Positions 26,229 to 34,941 of a DNA stretch of 64,000 bases are shown here, piece by piece. A model generated the notes under the pieces. The model was given only the letters and a program-made list of their open reading frames with translations. It was not told the origin of the DNA and searched no databases. This DNA comes from Pseudomonadota bacterium (lineage in GTDB: Bacteria > Pseudomonadota > Gammaproteobacteria > UBA5335). The first letter of the stretch is position 1; each line of letters opens with the position of its first letter. The position numbers were made by a program, and so were the translations under genes. The stretch spans positions 62,001-126,000 of the forward strand of contig PKDC01000028.1 in NCBI GenBank assembly GCA_002862435.1, written 5' to 3'.

Positions 26229-28499
26229 TCAGCCGTGCCGTTCGCGCAGTTGCCGGGCGGCCTCGACCATATTCTGAAGGGCAGGGGTCACCTCCTCCCA
26301 GCGCCGGGTCTTGAGGCCGCAATCGGGGTTGACCCAGAGGCGATCCATGGGGATTCCCTGGCTGGCGCGCTCCAGCAGGGAAAGCATTTCAGCGACGGAT
26401 GGCAGGCGCGGCGCGTGGATGTCATACACGCCAGGCCCGATTTCATTGGGGTAGTGGAAGTGCTCGAAGGCCTGCAGCAACTCCATCTGTGAGCGGGAGG
26501 TCTCGATGGTAATGACATCGGCATCCATGGCGGCGATGGCCTGGATGATGTCGTTGAATTCCGCGTAGCACATGTGGGTGTGGATCTGGGTGGCATCATC
26601 CACCCCGGCGGAAGCAATCCGGAAGGCTCGCACCGCCCAGTCCAAGTAAGCGTTCCAATCCGCCTGACGCAGCGGCAGGCCTTCCCGGAAGGCGGGCTCG
26701 TCGATCTGGATGATGGCGGTTCCCGCCGCTTCCAGATCGCGCACTTCCTCGCGCAGGGCTAGCGCAATTTGCAGTGCGGTGATGGCGCGCGGCTGGTCGT
26801 TGCGCACGAATGACCATTGCAACAGGGTCACCGGGCCGGTGAGCATGCCCTTGACGGGCTTGTCGGTCAGCGTCTGGGCGTAGCCTGTCCAGTCCACGGT
26901 CATCGGCGTGGGCCGGGTGACGTCGCCATAGATGATCGGCGGTTTGACACACCGCGAACCATAGCTCTGCACCCAACCGTGGCGGGTAAAGGCATAGCCG
27001 GCAAGTTGCTCGCCGAAATACTCCACCATGTCGTTGCGTTCGGCCTCGCCGTGCACCAGCACATCCAAACCGATCGCTTCCTGCCGTTCCACCGCCTCGG
27101 CGATGGCTTGACGCATGGCTGTTTCGTAGGTCGTCTGGTCGATGCGCTGCGCCTTGTAATCCGCCCGCGCCTGGCGAATTTCGGCGGTCTGTGGGAAGGA
27201 GCCGATGGTGGTTGTGGGCAGCAGGGACAGTTGCAGCCGTTCCCGCTGGGCCGGAGCACGCTCGGCGTAGGGGTGGGCGCGCTGTGCCATGGTCGTGTCG
27301 ATGCCCTGCACGCCTGCCTTGACTTCGGGCCGGTGAATGCGCGGCGAGCAGGCGCGAGCGAGGGCCGCCGCCTGACTGGCTTCGATCTCTGCAGCAATGC
27401 CGGCGCGTCCCGTTTCCAGGCCGCGCTTGAGGATCGCCAGTTCATCCAGCTTCTGCCGGGCAAAGGCCAGCCAGCCGCGCAACTCGGGATCCAGGCCGTC
27501 TTCCAGTGCCAGGTCCTGGGGCACATGCAGCAGCGAGCAGGAGGGCGCGAGCCACAGCCGCTCGCCCAGGCGCTCGTAGAGCGGTTCGAGGCGTGCCAGC
27601 AGCGGCTCCAGTTCGCTGCGCCAGATGTTGCGTCCGTCCACGACGCCCAGCGACAGCACCTTGTAGGCCGGCAGTCGGTCGACAAGCGTGCTTACCTCGG
27701 CACTGCCACGCACGCCGTCGATGTGCAGGCCATCCACCGGCAGGTGGCAGGCCAGCGCCAGATTGTCGCGCAGCTCGCCGAAATAGACGGTCAGCAGCTT
27801 GCGTACGGGTGTACGTGCCAGTTGGGTATACGCGCTTTCAAAAGCCGCCTTCCATGCGGGCGGGAGGTCCAGCGCCAGGATCGGCTCGTCGATCTGCACC
27901 CACTCGGCACCCACCGCTGCGAGCTGTTCCAGCCACTGTCCATAGACCGCAACCAGTTCATCCAGCAATTGCAGCGGATCGAAAGGCACTGGCCGTGTCT
28001 TGCCCAGCCACAGATAGCTCATCGGCCCCAGCAGCACCGGTCGGGCGGGAATTCCCTGATGGCGAGCCTCGGCGAATGCATCGGCGAGTCTGTTCGCCTG
28101 GAGGGAAAAGCCCTGTGCGACGGCGAACTCCGGGACCAGGTAGTGGTAGTTGGTGTCGAACCACTTGGTCATCTCGCAGGCGGTCGTGTTGGCATCCCCC
28201 CGGGCCATGCGAAACAGCAAGCCAAGATCACGGGTTTGGGTCCTGGCGCCAAAGCGGGCAGGAATCACGCCGAGTGCCAGCGAGGTGTCCAGCACATGGT
28301 CGTAAAGGGCGAAATCTCCCACCGGCACCCAATCCAGTCCCGTGGCCCGCTGCATCTGCCAGTGCTGGGCGCGCAGGGCCTGGGTCTCGGTTTCCAGGGC
28401 TTGCGCGTCGATTTCGCCTCGCCAATGGCGCTCCAGGGCGAATTTCAGTTCGCGATGGGCGCCCATACGGGGGAAACCGAGATTGTGCAGGGTGACCAT
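26229..28499 (-). CDS. metE: Cobalamin-independent methionine synthase
   Basis: MetE transfers a methyl group from methyltetrahydropteroyl-triglutamate to homocysteine. The 756-residue length is close to E. coli MetE (753). The N-terminal [20 protein letters not shown] opens the first barrel. The C-terminal catalytic barrel has [33 protein letters not shown], the zinc ligands in [11 protein letters not shown] (His and Cys) and the last zinc cysteine in [11 protein letters not shown]. The start MVTLHNLG was taken over an in-frame ATG 54 bases upstream by family length. It is divergent from metR with 96 bp between the starts. No cobalamin riboswitch is seen in that gap. Confidence 0.96.
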   Translation of the reverse strand: MVTLHNLGFPRMGAHRELKFALERHWRGEIDAQALETETQALRAQHWQMQRATGLDWVPVGDFALYDHVLDTSLALGVIPARFGARTQTRDLGLLFRMARGDANTTACEMTKWFDTNYHYLVPEFAVAQGFSLQANRLADAFAEARHQGIPARPVLLGPMSYLWLGKTRPVPFDPLQLLDELVAVYGQWLEQLAAVGAEWVQIDEPILALDLPPAWKAAFESAYTQLARTPVRKLLTVYFGELRDNLALACHLPVDGLHIDGVRGSAEVSTLVDRLPAYKVLSLGVVDGRNIWRSELEPLLARLEPLYERLGERLWLAPSCSLLHVPQDLALEDGLDPELRGWLAFARQKLDELAILKRGLETGRAGIAAEIEASQAAALARACSPRIHRPEVKAGVQGIDTTMAQRAHPYAERAPAQRERLQLSLLPTTTIGSFPQTAEIRQARADYKAQRIDQTTYETAMRQAIAEAVERQEAIGLDVLVHGEAERNDMVEYFGEQLAGYAFTRHGWVQSYGSRCVKPPIIYGDVTRPTPMTVDWTGYAQTLTDKPVKGMLTGPVTLLQWSFVRNDQPRAITALQIALALREEVRDLEAAGTAIIQIDEPAFREGLPLRQADWNAYLDWAVRAFRIASAGVDDATQIHTHMCYAEFNDIIQAIAAMDADVITIETSRSQMELLQAFEHFHYPNEIGPGVYDIHAPRLPSVAEMLSLLERASQGIPMDRLWVNPDCGLKTRRWEEVTPALQNMVEAARQLRERHG

Positions 28500-28550
28500 G
28501 GCTGACTCCGGAAAGGGGATGGATGGTGCGGAGTCTGCCGAGGCAGGTAT

Positions 28551-28596
28551 CATGAATCAAACGATTTATTTTCATTGTTTCGGTGAATTAATCTCA
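28551..28596. promoter_or_regulatory. Candidate MetR operator region between metE and metR
   Basis: The AT-rich gap contains ATGAATC, TTTTCAT and GTGAATTAATCTCA, which resemble halves of the MetR site TGAA-N5-TTCA. TGAATTAATCTCA (28584-28596) has one mismatch and overlaps the metR start. Position fits control of metE and metR by MetR. Confidence 0.4.
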
Positions 28597-29510
28597 TGAT
28601 CGAACGGCGCCATCTCGAAACCCTGTGTGCACTGCGTGACCATGGCAGCTTGGCAGCGGCTGCCGGGCACTTGCACATCACCCCTTCAGCCTTGTCCCAT
28701 CAGTTGGCCGCGCTCGAGGAACGCTTGGGCTGTGTGCTGTTCCTGCGCAAGAGCCAGCCGTTGCGCTTTACCGCAGCCGGCCAGCGACTGCTGGACCTGG
28801 CGCAGGACGTTCTCCCGCGCCTGCGTGAGGCGGAGCGGGACGTGCTCAGGCTGGCGGGATTGGGGAGCGGTCGCCTGCATCTGGCCATCGAATGTCACAG
28901 TTGTTACCGATGGTTGATGCCGACCGTGGACCGATTTCGGCATGATTGGCCGGAGGTCGAGATGGATCTGTCTGCGGGGTTTCATTTCGAAGCGCTGTCG
29001 GCCCTGGTGCGGGGTGAGTTGGATCTGGTCATCACCGGCGATCCCCAGCCCCTGCCGGGCGTGACCTATCTGCCGCTGTTCCGGCACGAGGTGGTGGTGG
29101 CGGTGGCCGCCGACCATCCCCTGATCCGCAAGGCCTACATCGAGCCGGCTGATCTGGCGGGGGAGACCGTAGTCACCTATCCCGTGGATCGGGAGCGGTT
29201 GGATATTTTCCGTCACTTTCTGGACCCGGCAGGGATTGTGCCGGTGGGTGTCCGCACGGCGGCCCTCACGGTGATGATCCTGCAACTGGTCGCCAGCCAT
29301 CGGGGTGTGGCGATGTTGCCCCATTGGGCGCTTGCAGAGGCGCCGGTAAAGGAGGTGAGCGGGATCCGGGTTGGTCGGCAGGGCAAGTTTGGCGTGCTGT
29401 ATGCCGCAATGACCACAGAAGGCAGCCAAATTCCTTACATGCAGGCCTTTGTGCAGGCAGCGCGGGAAGTCTCGTTCGCAACGCTGACCGGAATCACGCC
29501 CGTGGGCTGA
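28596..29510 (+). CDS. metR: LysR-type regulator of methionine synthesis MetR
   Basis: This 304-residue transcription factor would activate metE with homocysteine as co-inducer. The N-terminal winged helix-turn-helix begins IERRHLETLCALRDHGSLAA and includes ITPSALSHQLAALEERLG. The segment LAIECHSCYRWLMPTVDRF at the effector-domain entry is characteristic of MetR within the LysR family. Divergent placement to metE is the normal arrangement. The ATG overlaps the likely operator, which would allow autoregulation. Confidence 0.93.
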   Translation: MIERRHLETLCALRDHGSLAAAAGHLHITPSALSHQLAALEERLGCVLFLRKSQPLRFTAAGQRLLDLAQDVLPRLREAERDVLRLAGLGSGRLHLAIECHSCYRWLMPTVDRFRHDWPEVEMDLSAGFHFEALSALVRGELDLVITGDPQPLPGVTYLPLFRHEVVVAVAADHPLIRKAYIEPADLAGETVVTYPVDRERLDIFRHFLDPAGIVPVGVRTAALTVMILQLVASHRGVAMLPHWALAEAPVKEVSGIRVGRQGKFGVLYAAMTTEGSQIPYMQAFVQAAREVSFATLTGITPVG

Positions 29511-29662
29511 GTGATCCGGATTGTTTTTTGAGAATCGTACTGCTTTTATCTGGTTTTGGTCTCGGTGCCGCGGGGCTTGCTTCGGGCGTCCACAGCGGCC
29601 AGCAGGCTAAAGACTGCAGTGGACGCTCTCACCGTACGGCCCCGAGGGACGGCGCAAAATGC

Positions 29663-29686
29663 GACAGGGGCCCGTAGGCCCCTGTC
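29663..29686 (-). terminator. Hairpin terminator, mainly for the exported protein gene on the minus strand
   Basis: GACAGGGGCC (29663-29672) pairs perfectly with GGCCCCTGTC (29677-29686) around a CGTA loop. On the minus strand the stem is followed by GCATTTTGCG. It lies 24 bases past the stop of the gene at 29711 and may also end readthrough from metR. Confidence 0.65.
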
Positions 29687-29710
29687 TTGTCTGTGAACGT
29701 GGATTTCGTG

Positions 29711-30040
29711 TTACGGCGCTGGGGGAGTCGTCCAGCTGAGCGAGAAACCATGACCCTTGGTTCGGCCACCGCCATAGACAAAGCCGGCACCTGAAGTCTC
29801 GTTGGTGTAGCTGACGTCCCGGTATTTCGTTTTGGATGGACCCTTCGACAGGCTGCCGCCGGTGGGATCCATGGCGAAAGACAGGCCCTTGCTCTTGTCC
29901 TTGCCAAGATCAATGGAAATCGCCTGACCCGTGATCTGAGACAGATCCGCATAGGAGATGGATTGCATTTCCGCGTGGGCGGCCACAGGAATCAAGCCTG
30001 CGACGAGCATCAAACAGCTGGTTTTAAGGATGTTTTTCAT
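29711..30040 (-). CDS. Small exported protein with an N-terminal 'LSQITGQA' motif
   Basis: This 109-residue protein has a clear signal peptide (MKNILKTSCLMLVAGLIPVA then AHA-E). The mature part starts MQSISYADLSQITGQAISID, a short motif (hydrophobic-D-L-S-x-I/V-S/T-G-Q) also seen in three tandem genes at 61-62.8 kb. The rest is Gly/Ser/Lys-rich with KTKYRDVSYTNETSGAGFVYGGG and no known domain. An AAGGAA site precedes the ATG. It lies just downstream of pmoC on the same strand, but a strong terminator separates them. Function unknown. Confidence 0.7.
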   Translation of the reverse strand: MKNILKTSCLMLVAGLIPVAAHAEMQSISYADLSQITGQAISIDLGKDKSKGLSFAMDPTGGSLSKGPSKTKYRDVSYTNETSGAGFVYGGGRTKGHGFSLSWTTPPAP

Positions 30041-30174
30041 TTTGCGTTCCTTTTTTATGCTTTATGTGGCTAGAGATGCGACCCCCAAGCTCGTGTCAGC
30101 CAATTGAGGGCAATGAAAGTGCATGGTTATGCTCCTTCATCTCTGTTATCGACACGGAAGCAGGAAACTTGAGT

Positions 30175-30205
30175 ACAAAAAAAAGCGCCGGTTGTGCCGG
30201 CGCTT
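30175..30205 (-). terminator. Rho-independent terminator of pmoC
   Basis: AAGCGCCGG (30183-30191) pairs with CCGGCGCTT (30197-30205) around TTGTG. On the minus strand the stem is followed by a run of eight T. It lies 28 bases after the pmoC stop. Confidence 0.88.
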
Positions 30206-30232
30206 CTTGTGAACGCTTGGTGTTGATAAGCC

Positions 30233-31051
30233 TCAGGCTTCAGCACCTTGGGCATTCAGCGTAGTCAATTCACGCACCCGCTGCAGGATCTGGATCATCA
30301 GTCCGCCGATGGCGAACAGGCCCCAGCCGAGGAACACGAAGCCCCAGTGGATGGGCGCCGCGAACAGCTCTTCGGCGTAGAAGAAGGTGTGGCCCCATTC
30401 GTTCAGGCCCAGGTTTGGCATGATCAACACCGGCGCCGCGGTAATCAAGGCCATGGGCACGGAAACACGATTGGTGAAGTAGGGCACCCGGGTGTGCAGC
30501 AGGATGAAGCCCAGGATCGCGCCTACTGCGCCCAGCGGAATGGCGAAGTAGAACAGGCCGATATGGGTCGGCGTGAAGTCGGTGTCGCGCACGGTGACTT
30601 GATGCCAGGCAGCGTCGGCTTCGACATAAAGACCCAAGATGGCGACCAGAATCACGCTACCCACAGCGGCAAAGGCCAGGATGGCGTAGTAGATCATGAG
30701 TTCGCGCTCGGGCGTCATGACGGGATTGGCCGGGCGGGTGAACCACAACAAAGGGACACCAACCGCGCCAATGAGGGTGATGATGGTCATCTGGATGTAG
30801 AACAGGTTCATCCAGTAGGTTTGGAATTCAGGTTCGAAGTAATCCAGCCCTACAGTGAACGAGTAGGTCTGCTGGTACCAGCGATAGACACCAAAAAGCA
30901 CGGAAGCCAAGGCAACACCGATGAAAGCGGCCATCCACGGCATCCGCGGGGGGCGGGTTTCATCCTGAGCCAGTCCCAGCAAGGACATGACCCGTTGCAG
31001 AATGCCTTCCGAGCCTTGCGGCGCGGCTTCGGGTTTGGTAACGGCGTTCAT
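30233..31051 (-). CDS. pmoC: Copper membrane monooxygenase subunit C (PmoC/AmoC family), orphan
   Basis: This 273-residue inner-membrane subunit belongs to particulate methane/ammonia monooxygenases, with about six helices. The entry motif GLDYFEPEFQTYWMN resembles PmoC more than AmoC by memory. All six copper-ligand positions known from methanotroph PmoC structures are kept with exact spacing: Asp146 and His150 (EADAAWHQV), His163 (DTDFTPTH), Asn217 and His221 (LNEWGH) and His235 (APIHWG), each offset by ten from Asp156/His160/His173/Asn227/His231/His245. The ATG at 31051 has GAGGAG nine bases upstream; the frame also opens at 31087. No subunit A or B gene lies in the window. A terminator follows directly, so it is a one-gene unit. 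Confidence 0.93.
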   Translation of the reverse strand: MNAVTKPEAAPQGSEGILQRVMSLLGLAQDETRPPRMPWMAAFIGVALASVLFGVYRWYQQTYSFTVGLDYFEPEFQTYWMNLFYIQMTIITLIGAVGVPLLWFTRPANPVMTPERELMIYYAILAFAAVGSVILVAILGLYVEADAAWHQVTVRDTDFTPTHIGLFYFAIPLGAVGAILGFILLHTRVPYFTNRVSVPMALITAAPVLIMPNLGLNEWGHTFFYAEELFAAPIHWGFVFLGWGLFAIGGLMIQILQRVRELTTLNAQGAEA

Positions 31052-31361
31052 CGATCTATGCTCCTCGTGGATACTCATGGATACCAACTACGTTCCCAAT
31101 GGTCAATCGCCTTCATCTTGAAGGGAGCTGGCCCTTGAACGATGGTTCAGGGTAGCGCGATCCATGATCTGGGTCAATGCGCCGGATGGTCAATACGAGC
31201 CAGGTTTCCCCGCCGATGGGTAACGATCGCCCACCGAGCGCTTCCGCTACGACCGCTGCTGATGCCCGGCTTGTCACATCGTTGTCATGCTTTCCTGCGC
31301 ATGATGCCGCGGCCCACTTGGCTTGCGTCGATCCTGTCCACACTTGCCTTTAGGACGTAAC
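31052..31361. other. Gap between pmoC and the methyltransferase gene
   Basis: This 310-base stretch has no convincing gene. On the pmoC side there is a candidate promoter (31078-31106). The rest is of ordinary composition, with no repeat or terminator seen. Confidence 0.5.
31078..31106 (-). promoter_or_regulatory. Weak candidate sigma-70 promoter for pmoC
   Basis: On the minus strand TTGACC (31106-31101), a 17-base spacer and TATCCA (31083-31078) lie about 27 bases before the start codon. The -35 box is good and the -10 box poor. Confidence 0.35.
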
Positions 31362-31967
31362 GTGCCTTCCAGAAAACCCGCTGCCGCATCAGGCGCCCTA
31401 TCTCTGCACTTCAAAAAATTCCTCCAGCAGGGTCGCGGAATTGCCTCCCTCGCGCCATCGAGCCGCAAACTGGCCATTGCGGCCTGCCGTGGCATCCTGC
31501 CCCATCGACCCCAAACCATCGTCGAACTGGGTGCGGGGCTGGGGCCCATCACGGCCCATGCAGCGCAACGCATGCATCCGGACAGCCGGCTCATCGCGAT
31601 CGAGCGGGACCCGGATTTTGCTGCCTATACCCGGCGTGTGGTCCCCTGCGCTGAAGTCATTGTGGGGGATGCCGGTGACATTGCGATCCTGCTCGCCGAG
31701 CGTCAAGTCACTCAGGTCGATTTGGTGATCAATGGATTGCCGACGCCCAGCCTTCCCGAACCGGTCAAACGCAAGATCTTCGAGTGGATGGCCAATCTGC
31801 CCGACACCGTCCTTATAAGTCAGTTGACTGTCATGCCTTGGGTTTATCTGCCCATGTATCGCCACCTGTTTGATCGGGTGCACTTCGATCTGGTGCTCGC
31901 CAATGTGCCGCCAGGCGGGGTCTATCACTGCAATGGCCTGCGGCCGGAATACGCAGCCTGGCTCTGA
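31362..31967 (+). CDS. SAM-dependent methyltransferase, PmtA-like (phospholipid N-methyltransferase or rRNA-dimethylase-like)
   Basis: This predicted 201-residue protein has the SAM-binding motif IVELGAGLGPITAHAAQRM and an acidic post-motif LIAIERDPDF. The N-terminal LSLHFKKFLQQGRGIASLAP and the later VPPGGVYHCN tail resemble bacterial PmtA, which methylates phosphatidylethanolamine, but rRNA adenine dimethylases look similar at this level. The GTG at 31362, with AGGA eight bases upstream, is preferred; the frame is open to 31323. It is divergent from pmoC. Methylated phospholipids are common in bacteria with extensive inner membranes, but that link is speculation. Confidence 0.6.
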   Translation: MPSRKPAAASGALSLHFKKFLQQGRGIASLAPSSRKLAIAACRGILPHRPQTIVELGAGLGPITAHAAQRMHPDSRLIAIERDPDFAAYTRRVVPCAEVIVGDAGDIAILLAERQVTQVDLVINGLPTPSLPEPVKRKIFEWMANLPDTVLISQLTVMPWVYLPMYRHLFDRVHFDLVLANVPPGGVYHCNGLRPEYAAWL

Positions 31968-32044
31968 ACGCTTTGCGGCGCGCTGAAACTCGCCGGAAAT
32001 CGTTTCCACAATCAGCGCGTGATGATTGCCGCGTTCCTCAGGCC

Positions 32045-32291
32045 ACGCCGATCGATTGCCACATCCATACTCCTGACCGCAGTCCAAAAGCATAGAGCCA
32101 GATCACGCGAATACTTGAACGCTCGGTCACACCTTCTGGTATGCCAAAGATCTGTTCGCGATACCCCTCCGCTGGGGCCTTGTGGTTCTCGGCGGGGGTT
32201 TGTTCGTCATTGGCGGCTGGGTACTACAGATCATGACCGCATCCGCGAGCTGGCCACCATTGAGCCGAACACCGTTGCCGGAAACGCCTGA
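32045..32291 (+). pseudogene. Decayed C-terminal part of a second pmoC
   Basis: From 32115 the strand encodes LN, a 2-base deletion, then HTFWYAKDLFAIPLRWG and LVVLGGGLFVIGGWVLQIM, a 1-base deletion at about 32236, then RIRELATIEPNTVAGNA and a stop at 32291. This follows the intact pmoC end to end (LNEWGH, FYAEELFAAPIHWG, GWGLFAIGGLMIQIL, RVRELTTLN). The last copper-ligand histidine has become Arg (IPLRWG). Weaker similarity (SILLTAV against MALITAA) may extend left to about 32045. There is no start codon or N-terminal half. Confidence 0.82.
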
Positions 32292-32342
32292 ATCGCGGCA
32301 GGGAACGCCATCCCTTAAGCGTCAACCATCCACCGACAAAAT

Positions 32343-32366
32343 CGGGCGTAAAGGCCCGGTTTTTTG
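32343..32366 (+). terminator. Rho-independent terminator downstream of the pmoC remnant
   Basis: CGGGC (32343-32347) pairs with GCCCG (32354-32358) around GTAAAG, followed by GTTTTTT. It lies about 50 bases after the stop of the pmoC remnant and was probably its terminator. The stretch from 31968 to 32494 holds only the remnant and this site. Confidence 0.75.
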
Positions 32367-32494
32367 CGTTTTTGGATGATCCTCATTCCGTTCCAGTCAT
32401 GCTAGGATTCCGCCCAACGCTCTAAGCGCCAGCCCCGACGGGCAGGCGTGTGGGCGTCCTACGCCTTCATCCCTTGCAGGAGATTTGCTACATC

Positions 32495-33661
32495 ATGGAC
32501 ATTCAACTCACGGAAGAGGACCTGGCTTTCCAGCAGGAAGTGCGGGATTTCCTCGGTCAATACGCCCCCAAGAACAGCAGCGAGCTGTGGAGCAAGCGCA
32601 ACGACTGGTTCAAGGCCCTGAAGGAAAAGGGCTGGGATTGTCCCAAATGGCCGGTCGAATTCGGCGGCCCCGGCTGGAGCCCGGTGCAACACTACATCTG
32701 GGACAAGGAAACCTGCGCCTATAGCCTGCCCCCCGAACTGCCCTTCGGCAAGGTGATGCTGGCCCCGATCCTGATGCGCTATGGCTCCAAGGAGCAGATC
32801 GAACGCTTCATGCCGGACATCCGGGACAACAAGGTCAACTGGTGTCAGGGTTATTCCGAACCCGGCGCGGGGTCTGATCTGGCTTCCCTCAAGACCAAAG
32901 CCGAACTGTCCGCCGACGGCACTGAATACACCGTCAATGGCACCAAGATCTGGACCACCATGGCCCACATGGCGCAGTGGATGTTCTGCCTGACCCGCAC
33001 CCAGAGCACCGGTGTGCGCCAGGAAGGCATCACCTTCCTGCTGATCAACATGAAGACCCCCGGCATCGTCGTCAAACCGATCTTCACGCTGGGCGGCAGC
33101 CATCATGTGAATCAGGTGTTCTTCGACAACGTCAAGGTGCCGGTGGAAAACCGCATCGGCGAGGAAGGCAAGGGCTGGACCTATGCCAAGGGCCTGCTGC
33201 AGCACGAACGCAGCGGCATCGCCGGCATCAGCCGCACCATCGTGGCCTTGGACAAGCTCAAGAAGAATGCCCGCGCTGTGCCCGATGGCGACCAGACCCT
33301 GCTGGATGACCGCGCCTTTGTGACCCGTATCGCCGAAACTGAAATCGAGTTGCGCGCGCTGGAGTTCGCCGAGCTGCGCAGCCTGGCCGACGCCCAGCAC
33401 ACCGGCGAGCCCGGCACGGCCTCGTCCATCCTCAAGCTCAAGGGCACCGAGATGCAGCAGCGCATGCAGGAGCTCACCATCGAGGCGGCCGGCATCTTTG
33501 GGCTCAACCAGGGCTTCAAGGAAGCCGGACCCAAGTTCTCCAAGATGGGCATGATGTTGTATCTGAACGGGCGCGCCGCCACCGTCTACGGTGGCTGCAG
33601 CGAAGTGCAGAAGGACGTCATCGCCAAGCGTGTGTTGGGCCTGGTTGACGCCGGCACCTGA
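32495..33661 (+). CDS. Acyl-CoA dehydrogenase, large subunit (PimC-like)
   Basis: This 388-residue flavoenzyme would introduce an alpha,beta double bond into an acyl-CoA. Domain order is N-terminal helical (about 1-120), beta domain with CQGYSEPGAGSDLASLKTKA and NGTKIWTTMAHMAQW, and C-terminal helical with QERSG-like LQHERSGIAGIS and YGGCSEVQKDVIAKRVLGL. The canonical YEGT catalytic glutamate is replaced (YGGC), as in subunits that work as heteromers. A CAGGAG site precedes the ATG at 32495. The partner subunit follows 34 bp downstream. The acyl substrate is not determined; PimC/PimD resemblance suggests dicarboxylic or bulky acyl-CoA. Confidence 0.87.
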   Translation: MDIQLTEEDLAFQQEVRDFLGQYAPKNSSELWSKRNDWFKALKEKGWDCPKWPVEFGGPGWSPVQHYIWDKETCAYSLPPELPFGKVMLAPILMRYGSKEQIERFMPDIRDNKVNWCQGYSEPGAGSDLASLKTKAELSADGTEYTVNGTKIWTTMAHMAQWMFCLTRTQSTGVRQEGITFLLINMKTPGIVVKPIFTLGGSHHVNQVFFDNVKVPVENRIGEEGKGWTYAKGLLQHERSGIAGISRTIVALDKLKKNARAVPDGDQTLLDDRAFVTRIAETEIELRALEFAELRSLADAQHTGEPGTASSILKLKGTEMQQRMQELTIEAAGIFGLNQGFKEAGPKFSKMGMMLYLNGRAATVYGGCSEVQKDVIAKRVLGLVDAGT

Positions 33662-33695
33662 AGCCCGCCTCCAAGAATCTGAAGGAATTGCAATC

Positions 33696-34883
33696 ATGGA
33701 TTTTCGTTTCACGGAAGAGCAGCAACTGCTGCGCGACAGCATCGAGAAGTTCCTGCGGGAAGACTATGGCAGCACGGGTGTGGGCATCTCCGAACGCCGC
33801 AAGAAATCCCGCAAGGCGCCGGGTTATGACGTAGCCAACTGGGCGACCTTTGCCGACCTGGGCTGGCTGGGCGTCGCCATCCCCGAGGAATACGGCGGCA
33901 TCGGCGGCAACCTCATCGACACCATGGTGGTCATGGAAGAGCTGGGCAAGGGCCTGATCCTGGAGCCTTATTTCCCCACCGTGGTGCTGGGCGCCAACGC
34001 CGTCCTGCTCGGCGGGACAGAGACCCAGAAGCGGGACATCCTGCCCGGTGTGGTGGAGGGCAAGGTCCTGCTCACCCTGGCCCATGCCGAGGAGCAGGCG
34101 CGCAACAATCCGACCGACATCGCCACCACCGCCACCAAGCGCGACAGCGGCTGGACCCTGAATGGGACCAAGTCGCTGGTGCTCAACGCGGAGAGCGCCA
34201 CGCAACTGATTGTCGTGGCGCGCACCTCCGGCAACCGCGCCGACCCGAATGGCCTTACGCTGTTCCTGGTGGATGCCAAGGCCGAAGGCATCACCCGCAC
34301 CGACTATCCCACGGTGGATTGCCTGCGCGCCTCCGAGGTGCGTTTCGAGAACGTTCTGGCAGGCCAGAGCCAGGTTCTGGGCACGATCGACCGCGGCTTC
34401 GAGGTGCTGGAAGCGGTCATTCACCGCGCCATCCTGGCGCTGGGTGCCGAGGCCGTGGGCATGATGGAAATGCTGCACAAAGACACTGCCGAATACACCA
34501 GCCAGCGTGTGCAGTTCGGCCATCCCCTGAGCCATTTGCAGACCGTCAAGCACCGCATCGTGGACATGTTCGTGGAGACCGAACTCACCCGTTCGCTGCT
34601 CTATCGCGCCACCACCGAAGCGCTGGCCGGTCAGGCGAGCGCCGCGCAAGACATGCATGCCCTGAAATACAAGCTGGGCAAGGCAGGCCGCTTTGTGGGC
34701 CAGAGCGCCGTGCAACTGCATGGCGGGATGGGCCAGACGGAAGACCTGCGCATTGGCCACTATTTCATCCGCTTGGCGGCCATGGACCCCTTGTTGGGAG
34801 ACAAGGACTACCACCTGCAGCGTTATGTGGATCTGATGGACATTCCGGAAGGTGAGCCGGACGCCAACATCCTGCCGTTCTGA
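33696..34883 (+). CDS. Acyl-CoA dehydrogenase, small subunit (PimD-like)
   Basis: This 395-residue partner of the preceding dehydrogenase has N-terminal MDFRFTEEQQLLRDSIEKFL, LGWLGVAIPEEYGGIGGNLI, the beta domain with ALTHAEEQ-like LTLAHAEEQARNNP and NGTKSLVLNAESATQL, and C-terminal YTSQRVQFGHPLSHLQTVKH and AVQLHGGMGQTEDLRIGHYF. GAAGGA lies 11-13 bases before the ATG. Two adjacent, unlike subunits of this class usually assemble as alpha2beta2. A strong terminator follows. Confidence 0.87.
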   Translation: MDFRFTEEQQLLRDSIEKFLREDYGSTGVGISERRKKSRKAPGYDVANWATFADLGWLGVAIPEEYGGIGGNLIDTMVVMEELGKGLILEPYFPTVVLGANAVLLGGTETQKRDILPGVVEGKVLLTLAHAEEQARNNPTDIATTATKRDSGWTLNGTKSLVLNAESATQLIVVARTSGNRADPNGLTLFLVDAKAEGITRTDYPTVDCLRASEVRFENVLAGQSQVLGTIDRGFEVLEAVIHRAILALGAEAVGMMEMLHKDTAEYTSQRVQFGHPLSHLQTVKHRIVDMFVETELTRSLLYRATTEALAGQASAAQDMHALKYKLGKAGRFVGQSAVQLHGGMGQTEDLRIGHYFIRLAAMDPLLGDKDYHLQRYVDLMDIPEGEPDANILPF

Positions 34884-34911
34884 GGCAGGCGAGGCGTCTG
34901 GCCTCGAATCC

Positions 34912-34941
34912 AAGGGGTGACGGCTTCCGTCACCCCTTTTT
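34912..34941 (+). terminator. Rho-independent terminator after the acyl-CoA dehydrogenase pair
   Basis: AAGGGGTGACGG (34912-34923) pairs with CCGTCACCCCTT (34927-34938), followed by TTT. It lies between convergent genes and overlaps the end of the DUF3240 gene on the minus strand. Confidence 0.88.

Noticed and set aside
26817-28505. A 562-codon open frame on the plus strand opposite metE
   Set aside because: It mirrors the metE codons and shows no domain or ribosome site.
28500-28595. Cobalamin riboswitch before metE
   Set aside because: The gap is only 96 bases and shows no B12-box-like sequence; a MetR operator explains it better.
29528-29677. Short plus-strand frame starting TTG, reading RIVLLLSGFGLGAAGLASG, like a signal or anchor
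   Set aside because: No ribosome site, only 49 codons, and it runs into the terminator hairpin; too weak to list as a gene.
30041-34883. A pmoA/pmoB pair near the orphan pmoC
   Set aside because: All other frames here belong to the exported protein, the methyltransferase, the pmoC remnant or the acyl-CoA dehydrogenases; none resembles A or B subunits.
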